A model generated the notes under the pieces. The model ran no database searches. It was not told where the DNA came from and saw only the letters and a list, made by a program, of their open reading frames with translations. From Manis javanica (lineage: Eukaryota > Chordata > Mammalia > Pholidota > Manidae), in contig NC_133156.1 in assembly GCF_040802235.1 (NCBI RefSeq), forward strand, positions 110,266,173 to 110,330,172: a stretch of 64,000 nucleotides of DNA, given 5' to 3'. The position numbers and the translations under genes were made by a program. Below, piece by piece: positions 35,921-47,993 of the stretch (the stretch's first letter is position 1; each line of letters opens with the position of its first letter).

Positions 35921-38555
35921 AATGTCATCAAGCACACACCTCAGCTGTCACAGCGATTTTAATACTTAACCCATTTGCACTCAGTCCCTCCCAATCAATC
36001 TAAATGCAATTTCTTGGCACTTGGTTCTTTGGTTTTGCAAATGAGTTTTATTTTTGTAATACATACTTGATCCAGAAACATTTATTTTTAACAAGAAAAA
36101 CAGACGCATTAAAAACAAACAGAGCTGGGTTAGTTTTTGGCTTAGTGGGTGGAGGTAGAAGAGCACTGGGAAAGTTTCACTGACTTTGGCCTGTTTTACC
36201 AGCTTCAGTAAAATGTAGGCATAAGGTTATGAGCTGCCTTGACTATTAGATGCTAGTACTGGTCTGTGGCAGGATGGGGTTAAAAGGAGAACTAGGAAAG
36301 TAAAGGCTTTTAGTGCGGACAGCCAACAGTGAGATGCAGGCAGTCCCAGGCTAAAATTTAACAGGACTCTGACAGCTCCTCTGCAGATCGGCTACTTGGA
36401 GCACAGAGTCCTGGGGAAAGAGACTTGCCCTAGGCTGCCAGTCAAGGGAAGAAGTAACCCCCAGGAAGGCATATCATTTCCCACCATTGATAGGAGGGAA
36501 AAAGTCATTTAGGGTTTTAAATGATCCAAGTGCTTAATGCACTTTCTTGACAGACCCCCAAAGAGCAACACTACTTAAGTTGAGGTACAGAGGCTGTTTG
36601 TGCAGTATTAGTGGGTCCTACAGGATCTTCCCAGTCCTCACCACACACAGTGCACTCAGTGGGGCTCTGTCCTTACTGCCAGCTCCAGAGCTGGCAGGGG
36701 TGCCCTTCTGTGCTCTGGCCTGCTAAGATCAGCCTGCCTGTTCCCGCCGCTCTGCGCAGCTAGAGGAAGGCGGCTTGGGGTGAGCAGCAGCCCAGAGCTC
36801 GAGAGATGCGCCACTTAGCCCTTGGCCTGCCTCACCTGGTGGTTGGGTTTCTCTGCCATGAGAGGGGCAGGACGCAGTTAGAAGTGGCAGGGAACATCCT
36901 GGGCCCTGCAAGCATTTGTCTGAGGGGACGTTCCTATCTGGGTGTTGGTAGCTGCGCAGGACTTTCCCTGATAGTCACGTTGTGTGTAAGAGAACTGAGC
37001 TGAAAGCTGAAAATTAGTTCCTCTTTTGACTTTGCCTCAGAATATCAAAGCATTCACTGTCTTAACATAAGACATGGTTGAGAAGCTTTCTTACCAGGCA
37101 ATACTTATAAACTGCTTCAGATCCTTATATTATGAGATGAAAGAAAGTTTTGTTATCTTGAAAGCTACAGTTTGGAAATGTTTTTGGTACCCTGGGGCCT
37201 TGGTTGTTTCTGGTCATAAAACTTCAAAGACTGAAAAGTAAAACTGGCCTGCGCTAAGATTTGGGTTTTTGCTTTGGAGATGAAGGGGAAAGATAAGATG
37301 GCAAAGGGAGAAGAGAAGCGGAGAGAACGGGAGTACAGAGCAAAATGGGGAGGATGAGGGCCAAACAGCCAGCCATGGGGCCCGCAGGCCACTGAAGAGG
37401 GTCGGGCTCCACCCTTCCTGAGGCTCCTTGCCTTGCTGTGACGGAAGACTCCGTTTCTGCCCCCAAATCATCAGTGAAGACTTCTCTGTTCCTATTTCTT
37501 TTTAGTGGAACTCAAAAGAGGGACAATTTTTTTCATGGTACAATACAGCACAGAGCTAATGGGCAGGGGTGGGGGACCTCCTGAGGCTCAGGGTTCCCAG
37601 GACTTCATGGGATTCCTGGGGAGGGCTCCAGGTTTCCGCCAGTTACAGATATGGGACCGTGGGTTGAGGTAGTTTGATCTAGATCTCTAAGAGGCAGGGA
37701 GGGACCCAGTAGATAACTTCTGGGACATACAGATGAAAGAAGGTAGAAAGAATATCATTTGGAAAAATCAGCAGTAGGGTCCAGAATGCAAAAGCACGAG
37801 GTCTTCCTCCTTTAGGACATTTCACTTGGCAGTACCATGGGTGCTGAGCTCTGCATAGCACTAACGTGGAAAGATACTGACCCCCTTCTCAAGTGCGGCA
37901 GGCATGTAAATAAACGCACACCATACCAGAAGGTGATTGCTCTGCTAGAGCCATGAGGACGAGGCAGTGTTAGCATGTGTGGAAGAGGAGCTCTGAGGAC
38001 TGTGGGGCACGGCTCTCTCCATCAGGTGTAAGAAACCACTGCCGCATCCTTTGCCTACAGACCACTTCCTGGAGGTGTCAGCTCTTTTTAGCACAGATTT
38101 TGTTAAGAGCTTGGTTTGGGAAGTCTCCTTTCTAGGGTACTGATGCCTTCTGACTGCTTCCTTCAAGGACTCTATGCTTTGGAAAAAAACTTCTGTATTT
38201 CTGTGGAAGTGAATTCTTGAGAAAAATAATAATAAGGAAAGCTATTGTATGACTCTTGGGTTGTCCCATCAAGGGGGAAACAAAGGAAATGCTATATAGG
38301 AAATGGTTGCAAAGACAGTGGTGCCTTCTTCAAGTGGCCCCTTTGCTACAGGTGCAGGACTTCCAGGGGAATCAAAGGAGATTTCTTCCTGGTCAGGAGG
38401 GTCCCCAGTGCTGGTCAGGCCTAGAGCATCTCACCATTAAAGGATATCTGAGTTGAGGAACATAGGCATTTAGATATTTGTACTATTTCTCTAACATATA
38501 TACCTTGCATACTTTTTCTTTAGATGTTTGACATGTTTTTCTTTTTTGAATGGCA
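35921..38555. other. Intergenic DNA, no gene recognised
   Basis: Moderately GC-rich near 36600-37000 and 37220-37470 but without a CpG island. Three overlapping minus-strand frames at 37165-37471 share the same bases and show no domain. Confidence 0.5.
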
Positions 38556-38559
38556 TATT

Positions 38560-38700
38560 GTGTGGTCTGGTGACAACAGAGGATTTAGAGTCAAGAGTCC
38601 CAGATCTGAATTCTGTCATTTTTACAAACTAGTTGTACAAACTCAAGCAAACCACCGCTTCGTGAAGCCTCAATCTCTTCATCTATAAAATGGGCTGATA
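38560..38700 (+). repeat. MIR SINE
   Basis: 'gtcctggtgacaac'-like start, then 'ccagatctgaattctgtcat', 'gaagcctcaatctcttcatc' and 'tataaaatgggctgataaca' match MIR 5' to core. Confidence 0.6.
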
Positions 38701-38914
38701 ACATCTGACATTTTGGAATGCCTTTCTCAGGCTCCACCTGCAGTGCCATGCAGTCAGCAATCTTTAAATCAAGCCTCTTAGGACCTTGGGAGAGAGTTTG
38801 TAGCTACTTACTTACACAGTTCTCTCTGAATAACTTTTCAAACTCTTCTATCTTCCATGCACTGAATCCAATGTACAAATCTGTTGTTTCCCTTAACTGC
38901 ACCACCAGCCTATG

Positions 38915-39010
38915 AATTTGGCACTATCATCACCCCATTTTACAGCCAGAAACACTGAGGCCTGAGGTTACACAGTTCCTGTGATCATCCAGCTAGGGAC
39001 CCAGACAACC
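38915..39010 (+). repeat. MIR SINE 3' part
   Basis: 'tcatcaccccattttacagc' then 'gaggcctgaggttacacagt' is MIR core to 3' half. Confidence 0.6.
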
Positions 39011-39955
39011 TGACTTGGAGCCCTACCTTGGAGCCTACTCGGGCAAGTGGCCACACGGGTCTGTCCCTAACCTCAGTCTAAAGCTTCCTTACTTCTCTCC
39101 TGGCCTTGAGCTGGTGCCCTCCTGCCTGGAAAGACCAATGGACATTGCTCAGTGCTGTATTCTCTCACTGACATTTGCTGTGTCACCAGCACGTCCAGTT
39201 CTAGAAATCTCTGAGTGGTGTCCTCTCAGGCCCGTGAGTGAATAGATTTACTGCAGAACCTGTGAGCTTCCACCAGTGTCTGGAAAGTTTTGCATGATGA
39301 ATGGTGTCATTGGCCCTCCTGGGTTTGCTGCTGGAGCCTCTGTTTTTCTGAGACAGGGCTGATGAGCCTCCTGGCTCCTCCCCATCTGGCACGCACTGGC
39401 GCCCACTTCTCACACCTAACTGGAGCCTGTAACAACACAGTCCAGGCTTTCCAGGACCAGGCATCGCCGCTCCTGCCAAATGAGGGAAAACCCTCTGACC
39501 TGCTTCCTGATTATTTTCAAATTAAAAGGTGCTCTCGGGACAACTGAAATTCACCCAAGGGCCTGTCTGGGCAGCTTCTTCCAAAGAGCTCTGGCTCCCA
39601 GCACAACCACCCAGCCTCAGACTTTCCACCCAAAGCAGGCCCACACCATGCCCTTTTTCTGAGCTTATGTTCTAAGCACAGTGCCAGCTCTTTGCCTGCT
39701 CAGGGCACCCTCCTGCCCAGCAGGTTGGCTTGTGGAAAGGGTGAAGGGCCTTGGATTGTGCTGTGTGCTTCGGGGAGGGCACTCACAGAGACTCCAGCTG
39801 AGCAGCACACCTGTGGGCACCAGCAATGGGACCTTCAGGGGCCTTTGCTGGGCGTCTCGTCAGGGGGCGCCCTGACTGGTCCAGGGGTCCTGCTGTTACC
39901 AGGATTTCCTCCCTGCCTTCAAGGCTCAGACCCACAGACAGAGCTCAAAGGGGCA
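39011..39955. other. GC-moderate intergenic DNA, no gene recognised
   Basis: Several overlapping frames (39015-39245, 39201-39479, 39290-39547, 39692-39970) occur because GC is higher here. None has a domain or convincing splice structure. Confidence 0.5.
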
Positions 39956-39959
39956 CAAG

Positions 39960-40090
39960 GGAGCACCTAGTCCAGCCCCAGATGAGGCTGCTGACATGGG
40001 TGAGGGGCACAGTGTTTAGCAATGCGTTCATGGCAGAACCGGGACGGGAGCCCAGGCGTCACGGCCAAGGCTGCGCTCTGTCTCCACCCG
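39960..40090 (+). repeat. MIR SINE 3' part
   Basis: 'cagatgaggctgctgacatg', 'ggcagaaccgggacgggagc' and 'ccaggcgtcacggccaaggc' follow the MIR 3' half. The CpGs are unusually well kept for such an old repeat. Confidence 0.5.
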
Positions 40091-40559
40091 TGTCCCGTGC
40101 CTCACTCTACCCCTGGGTGGCAGTCCTCCTTGGTGCATTCTTCCCCCGGAAAGACTATCTGACAGGCATCATCTGAAGATGGAGAAAGCTATCGGAGTTT
40201 CCAGAATCTCATGGGTCCACATAAAAATGTAACTGAAAAAAGGATATGTGAGAATCCACTTCTATTTTTAAATGACCATAGTCATGGAACATAGTCTAGA
40301 TCGTATTCCCCTCAAAGCCGATTCAGGATCGGAATGCCCTGAGCAGACCTTGTCCGGCTGACTGCGCTATTATCACCTCATCGTTGTCCTGTTGCCCTTC
40401 CTTCCTTTCCTCCCAGTGGCCCCTCAGTAGATTTGCTCACCTCCCAGAGCTATGACTTTGGTCTTTCCTCCCTGCCTGTATAGGTTGATGGGTAGGTGGG
40501 TGCCCGGGCACATGCAAGATAAGGGGGCGAAACCTAGCTAACATCCTTTCCAAATAGGA

Positions 40560-40870
40560 CTACTTCTCTACCAAACACAGGGCCTGAATGACACACGGAC
40601 ACCTCAAACCCATCTGCCAGTTCTGCCAGCCCCTGTCTGCCTTCCTCCTGTACTCGAAACATCCCTACCTCACCTTTCAAACAGGAAATCTCCTAAGTCA
40701 CCTTTGATTTCTTCTTTTTCTCTAATTTCTCATGTACAGTGAATCCCCAAGCTCTGATGATTCCACCTTTGAAATGCCTTCCCCTCCCACCTGGCTCCCT
40801 TGCCATTATCTGGGCCCTGCACACCACTTACTCATCCTGTGGCCACTGCTTTTCAGGTTAATTGGACTGC
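40560..40870 (+). repeat. L2-like LINE fragment
   Basis: 'cctcaaacccatctgccagt', 'ccacctttgaaatgccttcc' and 'ttatctgggccctgcacacc' resemble the upstream (ORF) part of L2. Weak match. Confidence 0.35.
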
Positions 40871-40914
40871 TTGTCCCCAGACTTCCTCCTCCAAAATAAT
40901 GTACACATGGTCAT

Positions 40915-42125
40915 GGAGATACTTATTTTTCTTTTGTTACTACGAAATATTGCAGACTACAGGGAATTATAGAGAATAACGTCACACCTACATACCTACC
41001 ATCCAGATTGCTCCAGAGCCTTTCCCTGAAGTTTAATAAAATAAGGCAAAACATTAAGAGAAAAAATAGCCTCTCAGATATAGTCGATGCCTCCTATGTG
41101 TCTGTCCCCAATCCCATTCCCCTCCTTTTCTCAATATTATCTTGAATTTTGTATGAATTTTTCCCAAGAAATGTGTTTACCACATATATATGCATCCATG
41201 AATAATATTTCATATAGTTTTGCATATTTAAAGTCTTTATATAAGTGATAGCAACTGTATGGTGTCCATATGCAGTCTGCTTTCATCATTCAATAATGTG
41301 TTTTTGAGGTTTATGCCTATAGATACATGTAGCTCTATTGAATTAACTTTAATTGCTACAGAAGCTTCCATTGTGTGAACATACTGTTATTTATTTATAC
41401 ATTCTTCTGTTGATGGGTATTCAGTTATTTCCAATTTTTCACAATGATAGACATGCCACAAATCAACTCTCTCATCTATGTATCCTTGTATATGCATGAG
41501 AGTCTCTTGAGAGGTAGACACACAGAATGAAACTGATGGTTCTAAAGGTAGGCACATCTTTATCTCTATATGTTGTCAAATTCTTCCCTAAATTGGTTAT
41601 ACTAATTTATATCCCTGCCAGCACTACCTAAGAATTACCATTTCATACTCATCAGATCGAGAAAAATAGAGAAGTCTAACACTAATATTGGAGATATTGT
41701 GAAGAAATGGGATCTCATAGTTGTTTTAATTTGCATGTCCTTGATTACTACTAAGATGGAGCATTGCTTGTATTTATTTTGCATTCTGGGTTCCTCTCAC
41801 GTGTGTTGCTGGTTTACATCATTAGCCTATTTTTCTATTGGTTATTTCGGCTTCTATCTCTTTTGATTTGTAGGAATTCTTCATATATGCTGGATATTTT
41901 TCCTTCGGTGATTATATGAGGGTAATTTATCTTCTCCAGTCAGTGGCTGGTATTTTCACTTTGATAAATTTTAATACTTTAAAACTTTTAAACTTATCTA
42001 CAAAAAACTCCACTATAAACAATATTTTCCTTTGTAGTTGATTCTTTCTTGCCTTATTAAAGAAATCATTATCTACCTTGAGATCATAAAAGTATTCTCT
42101 TTTTTTCCTTACACAATAGTAATCT
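40915..42125 (-). mobile_element. Old L1 3' part (antisense)
   Basis: Plus strand reads 'gtggtgtccatatgcag'-type sequence, 'cattcttctgttgatgggta', 'ttgttttaatttgcatgtcc', 'ttttctattggttatttcgg' and 'gatttgtaggaattcttcat', the antisense of the ORF2 3' end/3' UTR of old L1s. It is strongly decayed. Confidence 0.7.
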
Positions 42126-42186
42126 GATCAAGCCTGGAAAACCAAGCATAATAGTTCAAATAACAGGAAGTAGTCAACAGGTCATT

Positions 42187-42211
42187 AAAAACAAAACAAA
42201 ACAAAACAAAA
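42187..42211. repeat. (AAAAC)n microsatellite
   Basis: About five AAAAC units read directly. Confidence 0.85.
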
Positions 42212-42237
42212 TGCACATCAGGAAGCCCCACCATTTT

Positions 42238-42290
42238 CCTTCAAGCTGTGTGACCCTGAGAAGGTCACTTAACCTCCCCCTGGGTTTGTC
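42238..42290 (+). repeat. MIR SINE core fragment
   Basis: 'gctgtgtgaccctgagaagg' followed by 'tcacttaacctcccc' is the classic MIR core. Confidence 0.6.
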
Positions 42291-42834
42291 CCTGGCTGGT
42301 TGGGAGGCCTGAACAAAAATCAAGGAAGCCTGCTATTCACATGACATGCTCTGGCATTTGCTTGCTCTGGCATTTTATGGATTTGTGAAATCTTCAACTG
42401 TGGTCAAATTGCCATCCTCCACACCCTGGACTAGGACAACCTTGCACTGACCTGGCTGACAGCTGGAACACGGCAAAAACCGCCCAGAACTTTGGAACCA
42501 AGCTGGCCTCATTTGTTCAAGTAAATAGGATTTACAGAACCCCTGCCAGGGAGACAGGGTTAAGAGTGGGGAGCTATAGTGGGTTCACAGTGAAGCCCTG
42601 GATCCCTCAGAGGGAGGGCCAGAGAGAAATGCGATTCTAGTGTTTAAAGGTTCTGGAGTAATTGGTCAGGACTTGGTCTAGGAAAATTGGAAATAGAGAG
42701 GAATGATATTTGTTTTGAACTAAACCTGAGCTTTTGCTATTCTGCCACCCTTAACTCTTTTGGGGGCTCGTTCTCTTTCTCTGTTGTGCTCTCAGCACTC
42801 CTCACCCTGTCTCCTTATTCTACCTACCAAACCT
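42291..42834. other. Intergenic DNA, nothing recognised
   Basis: No ORF or named repeat supported. Confidence 0.45.
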
Positions 42835-43080
42835 CACTCAGAACAGTACCTGACACATAGCAGGCCTCAATAAATGTGGCCATTATTACCAGGGAATAAA
42901 GGAATGGCATCCTTTTGCTATATACATTACAAGCAGCAGGCATTATCATCATCATGCCCATTTTACAGATGAGGAAAATGAAGTAGAAGAAGTTAAGGAA
43001 CCAGCCCAAGCCCAAGTTCATGGAAGTACTGACTAACAGAGCTTAGATTCACATGAAGGTGGAGCCCATACATTAAAAAC
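42835..43080 (+). repeat. L2/MIR fragments
   Basis: 'gtacctgacacatagcaggc', 'ctcaataaatgtggccatta', then 'atgcccattttacagatgag' and 'gaaaatgaagtagaagaagt' combine L2-like and MIR-core sequence. Confidence 0.55.
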
Positions 43081-43960
43081 TCTGGCTTCCCAGGCCACAT
43101 TCCACACTGCGAGGCAGCAGAGGGGAGCTTGAATGCCCAGAGAGAAAGCCTGCAGTCCCCCAGGCAATGGCCCAGTTATCCTTACCATAGTGCCCCCTGG
43201 AGACACACAATTCTAAAATGTAAGGTCTGGGAGGCAGAGCTTTGAAAAATAACTCCAAAACATAATGGGAAGTGAACGGCTTTATCTTGTAAAAGGCATT
43301 CTTTAAAATTCACCACCTCCCACAATCACAACAGGCAGGGAATAGGCAGTAACTCCGAAGTGAGGAAAAGGTTTGGGAACCAGGACTCAGTCCTGATGCC
43401 CCCAGAGAAAATGCCCACCTTCATGTCACAGCAACACCAGCTCTGAACTCCTACCCTTTTCTCTGCAGGGAGCCCCAGCAGACCAGATGACAGCTGGATT
43501 GGTGGCGTCCTGCCGTCCTGAGTGCCGTGGCTCACATGACAGTCCCTGGTTCCAGAAGCCTGGTCACAAGCTCCTAAATGAGGAGCCAAAACCCAATCCC
43601 AGTTGAGTGATTCCAGACTCTGGGAAGTGGGAAGGTTGAGGGGAGGGAGGATCCTTACAGCTCCCATAGTCATCCCAGGGCTCTAACTGCTGCCTTTCCC
43701 ATGCAAAGACCCATAACAGAGACACCACAAAAAGGGAGAGAGGAAACACCTACACCAGCCTGGGGAAAACTTGATTTAGAGATAAATTGTGTATATGTAT
43801 GTATGTTTGTGTGTGTGTGTGTGAGAGAAAGAAAGACATCACTGTAGTTGAATTCTGACTCATTTCATAGTTTAAGTATTCATTCAATACTTTTAAAGCA
43901 TAAAAACAAATAGAGTACTTCCCACTCTGGTCTGTCACATAAGAAGCTTAGAAGTCATCG
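43081..43960. other. Intergenic DNA with (TG)n patch
   Basis: Several both-strand frames (for example 43326-43673) lack domains. A short TG microsatellite lies at 43807-43823. Confidence 0.5.
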
Positions 43961-43964
43961 TTCC

Positions 43965-45660
43965 ATCCTAACAAAAAGTCTAACAAACTGAAAAATCAAC
44001 AACTCTTCCTAAATTTGTTAAAAAAGTGAGGTCACAGGCAAATCACTATCCCTAAAATTAGAGAGAGGCAGATACAGAAAACTGTGACTACCAGAACAGA
44101 AACCTCTGCAAGAGGGAACCAGTGTCAGGGTAGGAAAACCTGGACTACAATTGACAAATTGCTGGAGATGCAGTGTGGACAACAATGGGAGTTAAAAACT
44201 CCAGGGGGACCCAGTCATTTGGGGACCCCACACTTTTTTTGTGAGTTTTACCTCTAGGAGCTGTACCAGGTTCTTGCAGTGAAGAGAAAAATCCCTTCAT
44301 GCTTCCTGCAGGAGTCAGAGAAGAGGAACCATTTAAAATACTCCAGAACATTCTGCTCTTCTGACAAGACTTCTAACTATCCAGAGCCCACCCTATTGGG
44401 GTTTTATCAGAGCCTAACCTACCTGGTGGAAGAGAAATACTCAACCCCAGTCCACTCTAGCCATCCTGCTCCACCTGAAGTGAAGGGGAAAAACCTGAGA
44501 AACACTGGTGAAGTTCACAGTCTGGGGCACAGACTCACCAACAGACTGAGAACTAATCACAGGAATACAGAATGCTTCCCCTCCCCCGCACCTCATCACT
44601 ACATTACTAAAGGCCTATGTACCATAGTTCCTTTTATCCAGTACATCAGGTCTACTTTGCAACAAAAAATTACAGGACATACTATTAAAAGGCAAAAAAA
44701 AAAACGCAATTTGAAGAGATTGAACAAGCAATAGCACCAGAGTCAGATATGGTGAGACTATTGGAATTATCAGACCAGGGATTTTTTAAAACTATGTTAA
44801 TGTGTTAAGGGCTTTAATGGAAAAACTAGACAACATGCAAGAACAGAAGGATAATATAAAAAGAGATATAGAAATTTTAAGAAAGAATCAAAAAGAAATG
44901 ATAGAGATCAAAAACACTATCACAGAAATGAAGAATGCCTTTGCGGGAATCAGAGACTGCACATGGCTGAGGAAAGAATATTTGAGTTTGAGGATGTAAC
45001 AATAGCAACATGCAAGACTGAAAAGCAAAGAGAAAAAAAAATGGGGAAAAAAACAAAAACCCAGAGCAGAATATCCAAGAACTGTGGGACAACTACAGAA
45101 GGTGTAACATAGGCATACCAGAATACCAGAAGGAGAAGAAAGAGAAAAAGGAAGAGAAGAAATATTTGAAGAAATAATAACTGAGAAATTACCCACAAAT
45201 TAATGTTAGATGCCAAACCATAGACCCAGGAAGCTCAGAGGGCACCACTCAGGATAAATAGTAAAAAACTTTGCCTAGGCATATCATGTTCAAACATCAG
45301 AGTACAGAAGATCAAAGATAAAGAAAAAAATCTTGAAAGAAGCCAGAGAAAAATAACAACTTACTTATAAAAAAGCAAAAATAAGAATTACATCTGACTT
45401 ATCAGAAATCATACAAGCAAGACAGTATAGTGAAATATTTAAAGTGTTGCAAGAAAAAAACCCACTGATCTAGAATTCTGTACCCTACAAAATTGCTCTT
45501 CAAATGTGAAGAAGAAATAAAGACTTTCCCAGGGAAATAAAAATTGAGGGAAATTTTTGCCAGTAGAGCTGACTCACAAGAAATATTGAAAGAAAATCTT
45601 TAGAGAGAGGGAAATGATATAGGTCAGAAAGTCATATCTACATAAAAAAAAAAGAGAAGA
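43965..45660 (+). mobile_element. Old L1 5' UTR and ORF1 remains
   Basis: Sense strand. The 199-base frame 44802-45000 encodes a Lys/Glu-rich coiled-coil-like stretch ('MEKLDNMQEQKDNIKRDIEI'), as in the N-terminal coiled coil of L1 ORF1p, the RNA-binding trimer protein. Downstream 'gccagagaaaaataacaact', 'ctgatctagaattctgtacc' and 'ctgactcacaagaaatattg' follow old L1 ORF1 order but are broken. The 5' part (43965-44790) resembles an L1 5' UTR. No ORF2 follows. Confidence 0.7.
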
Positions 45661-46633
45661 GCATCAGAGAGGAATAGCAAAATATATCACTCTGGTTCAG
45701 GGCAGTTGTGAAGGTTGTATTTGTTTTGGAGGGCTAGGAGATATATGGGAATGCTGTATTCTGCTCATTTGCTAAGGACCTAAAAACTGCTCTAAAGAAT
45801 GTATTAATTTCTAAAAAGCTAATGAGACTTTAGTTTTCTTCATAAAATTCAAACTATGGGTCATTGGCCTATGGGCATTTGTTCATACTTATTTTAGGTG
45901 AAAGGAATTCTAACTTCTTAAATAATTTGTCCTTAGGTATGGGGAATGAAAAATTCTATGAGAAAAGGACTTGGCTAGTCCCTTCTTTTCCTTCCTCTCT
46001 CTTCCAGAAATCTCTAACAGCCAGCAACCACAGCAATTCCATAGCCCATTTGTAGATGGAACTCCCCATGAAGTCTTGGCTTAGATTCTGTCCTAAAGCC
46101 AGTCCCTTCTCTTTGACATGTTGAGCTTTTATTCTGTCTGACTTCAAAGCAAACTAAGGTTTAAATTCATTCTATGTTTGGATGCTTCCTGATCATAGAA
46201 TGATTTAAAGGAATTCTTGATTGTTCAAATTTGAAAGAAGCTTTTTCAAAAAGGAGACTGCCTCTTTTAAAGAAAAAGAAACAACTTTAGTTGCACCCCA
46301 CCTGGTTTCAAAAATTTTTAAACAAAGGAAAAGATAGAGTGGCAGGGAAATCTGTGTGCTTGCATCCAATTTGGGAATGTGATTAATGCCAAATTATTAC
46401 ATTCTTCAAAAATTCTAAGTATCGACATTGTAAATCACTTAAGGGGAACAAAAATGTAAGAATGGAGGGGTAAAAGTCAGTTGATCCAAAATAAAAAGTA
46501 ATGAATTGGAAAATAAGAAACTAGAGTAGTTCAGATTAATGTCTTCTCAGACTATTCTTCTCAACTAAACAGAGATGATACCAAGAAGAGGAGTTAAAAA
46601 GAAAATTAAAACCATTTGGCAGGAAATATTTTC
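45661..46633. other. Intergenic DNA, nothing recognised
   Basis: Average AT-rich sequence. Short frames 45864-46055 and 45956-46147 overlap on opposite strands. Confidence 0.5.
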
Positions 46634-47227
46634 CTAAGCAACAAATATATGAGGCGTTCCAAAAGTAAAAATGCTAGAGTTGTTCAAGAATGAGCAGCTT
46701 TTTGAGGGAGAGAGAATCAGAAGGCAGATCACTCTTCCAAAAAGGAATGTTCCCTCATTCTGACTTGTCCAATATGTACACCCTTTGCTCACCAGGGTTA
46801 TGTCCCTACCATCTCTGCAACTTGTCAGGCAGATTTCAGGACAAGTCAATCTATGATAAGATGACCAAGTCATGTAGATGCCAGTACTGTTTTTGTCCTT
46901 AAAATCCAGGAACTCCCAGATACCAAGTTTAGTTCTCTCCCATTGCACTTGATCTGACAACTCACTTTTGAAACTAAAAAAATTCAAACAAAGGTTGGTG
47001 TGGTAGACAATGGTGTGGTGCTTTTCATCAATAGTTCTGATTCTTACCTTCCTGATGTTAGACATGGTCCTATGGTTGTGTATGTCTTCCAGGTGAATGT
47101 TATAAGTATTTACCAATGATTTTTCCTCATCTGTCATCAGCTGTGTTCCAGTGAGTGGAAGCCCCACCAGCCTTGCTCCCTGAGTGCACGTGTGGAGCAG
47201 AGGCCCCTTTCGAGGGGCAAAGGACAT
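46634..47227 (-). other. 197-codon ORF of unknown status
   Basis: The longest open frame outside L1 in the window. It starts with 'MSFAPRKGPLLHTCTQGARL'; no domain, signal peptide or membrane segment is recognisable. The 5' end overlaps a probable LTR 3' end on the other strand. A pyrimidine-rich 'catttctcactcag' lies just upstream on the minus strand and could look like a splice acceptor. Most likely a chance frame, perhaps within an unrecognised repeat. Confidence 0.2.
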
Positions 47228-47310
47228 AACACCTGAGTGAGAAATGAACCTTATTTTAAGCTCCTGGGAATTTAGGGTTGTTACTGCAGCATAAATAAGC
47301 CTACAATGCT
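47150..47310 (+). mobile_element. Probable MaLR LTR 3' end
   Basis: 'gtgagaaatgaaccttattt', 'taagctcctgggaatttagg' and 'gttgttactgcagcataaat' resemble the closing part of a MaLR-type LTR. No 5' part is recognised. Confidence 0.4.
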
Positions 47311-47645
47311 TGGTATAGCTGATAATTAAGGCAGCAATAATTGAGGCTCTACTCCAAAATATTTCATGCTTCTTTATTTTCAGAGAAACTTATTTTTAGA
47401 AGAAACAGACGTTTCAAAATGTACCAAGAAACTTGAAAAGTCAACCATCCTTGAAATGTGATTTACTTACTACAAATGCTCTCAGAGTAAGCATTTATGA
47501 TACCAGCTAAAATTGTGAGATACCACATGTGTGATTAAATATCACATGCCTAATTTATCCTGAATCTTATCTGCAATTTTAAGTCATTTTATTTTTTAAG
47601 TGTTTTTCTGGTCTGTTGTCACTGATATTATAGCTGCCTTAATAT
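47311..47645. other. Intergenic DNA, nothing recognised
   Basis: AT-rich flank of the following L1 insertion. Confidence 0.45.
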
Positions 47646-47659
47646 AAGAATAACTACTT
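47646..47659. repeat. Target-site duplication, left copy
   Basis: 'aagaataactactt', repeated exactly at 55015-55028. Confidence 0.88.
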
Positions 47660-47993
47660 TCAAGATCTCATAGCCAAGATGGCGGCATGAGTAGACCAGC
47701 AGAAATCTCCTCCCAAAACCACATATATCTATGAAAATATAACAAAGACAACTCTTCCTAAAATAGAGACCAGAGGACACAGGACAACATCCAGACCACA
47801 TCCACACCTGCAAGAACCCAGTGCCTCGCAAAGGGGCAGCCGGGCAGGAAGCAGAAGCCCTGTCTACTCAGAGTTGCTCAGCACAAGCCACTAGAGGTCG
47901 CTATTCTCCCAGAAGAGGAAGGCCACAAACCAACAAGAAGGAAAGCTCTTCCAGCTGTCACTCGTACCAGCTCTGCAAACTATCTCTATCACC
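47660..47993 (+). promoter_or_regulatory. L1 5' UTR / internal promoter
   Basis: About 330 bases from the insertion border to the ORF1 start position. 'ccaagatggcgg' at 47674-47685 matches the YY1 site found just inside L1 5' ends, where it sets the transcription start. It is shorter than the roughly 900-base 5' UTR of human L1. Confidence 0.7.

Noticed and set aside
39692..40176. Cluster of overlapping frames in GC-richer DNA suggesting an exon
   Set aside because: Two or more frames are open over the same bases, part is MIR, and no splice/domain pattern supports a gene.
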